Shown piece by piece: positions 63,542 to 64,000 of a stretch of DNA of 64,000 bases (the first letter of the stretch is position 1; the number at the start of each line of letters is the position of its first letter). The stretch comes from Sphingobium chlorophenolicum (GTDB taxonomy: Bacteria > Pseudomonadota > Alphaproteobacteria > Sphingomonadales > Sphingomonadaceae): contig NZ_JFHR01000007.1 of the NCBI RefSeq assembly GCF_000722875.1, positions 1-64,000 of the forward strand, in the 5' to 3' direction. Both the position numbers and the translations under genes were made by a program. The notes beneath the pieces were generated by a model, which worked only from the letters and a program-made list of their open reading frames with translations, was not told where the DNA came from and did no database searches.

Positions 63542-64000
63542 GCGATCGCCTCGCCGAGATCGGCCAGCGGATCGAGACCGTCCGCCAGCTCGGTGCGGTG
63601 GTCAACGCCATGCAGGGCATCGCCGCGCAGCGGGCGCATCAGGCGCGCGCGCTGCTGCCTGCGGTGCGACGCTATGCGGAGACCGCCCGCACCGCCATTG
63701 GCCAGGCGCGCCGCCTTGACGAGCCACTGGCGCGTTTTCCGGCGCGGGCGGTCGGTGGTGCGAGAGGCGGCCTTATCCTGTTCGGTGCGGAGCAAGGCTT
63801 TGCCGGGGCCTTTCCGGAGCAGCTGCTCGACGGCGCCGCGGCCGACATGCAGGACAGGCATATTCTTCTGATTGGCGCGCGCACGGCCACGCTTGCGGCC
63901 GAGCGCGGTCTGCGCATCGCATGGAGCGCGAGCATGCCGAGCAAGGCCGATGCGCTGCCCGCACTCGCGACAAGCATCATCGACGCGCTGTACGACTATC
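63538..64000 (+). CDS. atpG: N-ATPase gamma subunit, 3' end outside window
   Basis: About 154 residues are visible before the window ends. The N terminus [20 protein letters not shown] and the long first helix with [20 protein letters not shown] fit the gamma rotor shaft; the AEQGFAGAF motif is diagnostic. It is the last gene in the atpDCQRBEFAG order. The ATG overlaps the atpA stop. Confidence 0.88.
   Translation, partial: MSDRLAEIGQRIETVRQLGAVVNAMQGIAAQRAHQARALLPAVRRYAETARTAIGQARRLDEPLARFPARAVGGARGGLILFGAEQGFAGAFPEQLLDGAAADMQDRHILLIGARTATLAAERGLRIAWSASMPSKADALPALATSIIDALYDY

Overview
The window looks like a metal-resistance and low-oxygen island of a GC-rich alphaproteobacterium, most likely a sphingomonad. 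This assignment is an inference from gene families, GC content and operon style; there is no rRNA or tRNA to confirm it. No CRISPR array, tRNA or rRNA was seen.

Layout. (1) 1-636 is the end of a HAD-family phosphatase gene. (2) 805-11673 is a Tn3-family transposon bounded by 38-bp inverted repeats, with a resolvase and a GNAT acetyltransferase. Its transposase gene is cut in two by a second Tn3-family transposon at 2638-9244. The inner element has 48-bp repeats, a 5-bp target duplication GACAA, and carries merR-merTPA. (3) 11676-12971 is a resident gene with a nuclease-like look. (4) 13220-20271 is a Cus-type copper/silver efflux operon (CusF, CusA, CusB, CusC-like) with two small secreted proteins. 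(5) 20514-26356 holds a MerR regulator, two lipoproteins, a possible transmembrane electron-transfer operon (flavin/2Fe-2S reductase, b-type cytochrome, heptaheme cytochrome c, DUF1622) and a cysteine-rich copper-storage-like protein. (6) 26611-32452 carries a GH130-like protein, two Met/His-rich secreted proteins, a frameshifted small protein, aldehyde dehydrogenase and zinc alcohol dehydrogenase. (7) 32478-36908 is a first CopAB pair, an MFS transporter and a DUF411 protein. (8) 36986-42166 has a HutC-like regulator, PepSY proteins, a stand-alone receiver, a FixJ/FixL pair with a haem-type PAS domain, and a DUF305 protein. (9) 42257-48903 is a second CopAB pair, a Cnr-like anti-sigma/sensor/ECF sigma trio, CopCD and a methyltransferase. 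(10) 49011-51763 is a copper P-type ATPase and a CueR-like regulator. (11) 52137-57719 is PHA synthase, MaoC-Pta fusion, acetate kinase, FabI and a phasin. (12) 57995-64000 is an N-type F-ATPase operon, atpDCQRBEFAG, with a Na+-type c subunit; atpG runs off the window.

How it works together. Mercury is imported and reduced by MerTPA. Copper and silver are handled by export across both membranes (CusCBA, P-type ATPase), periplasmic oxidation (two CopA oxidases with CopB), and binding or storage (CusF, CopC, Met/His-rich proteins, Csp-like protein). The other genes suit respiration-limited energy metabolism: alcohol/aldehyde oxidation, acetyl-phosphate to acetate, PHB storage and a Na+ or H+ ATPase.

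Two regulatory codes are visible. The first is an ECF promoter, GAGGGG-N15-CGTATW, found in front of the sigma operon itself, copA2B2, copCD and the DUF411 gene. The second is a TACGTA-cored box in front of the Met/His-rich proteins, the dehydrogenases and the ATPase operon; it may be the target of the FixLJ pair encoded in the same window.
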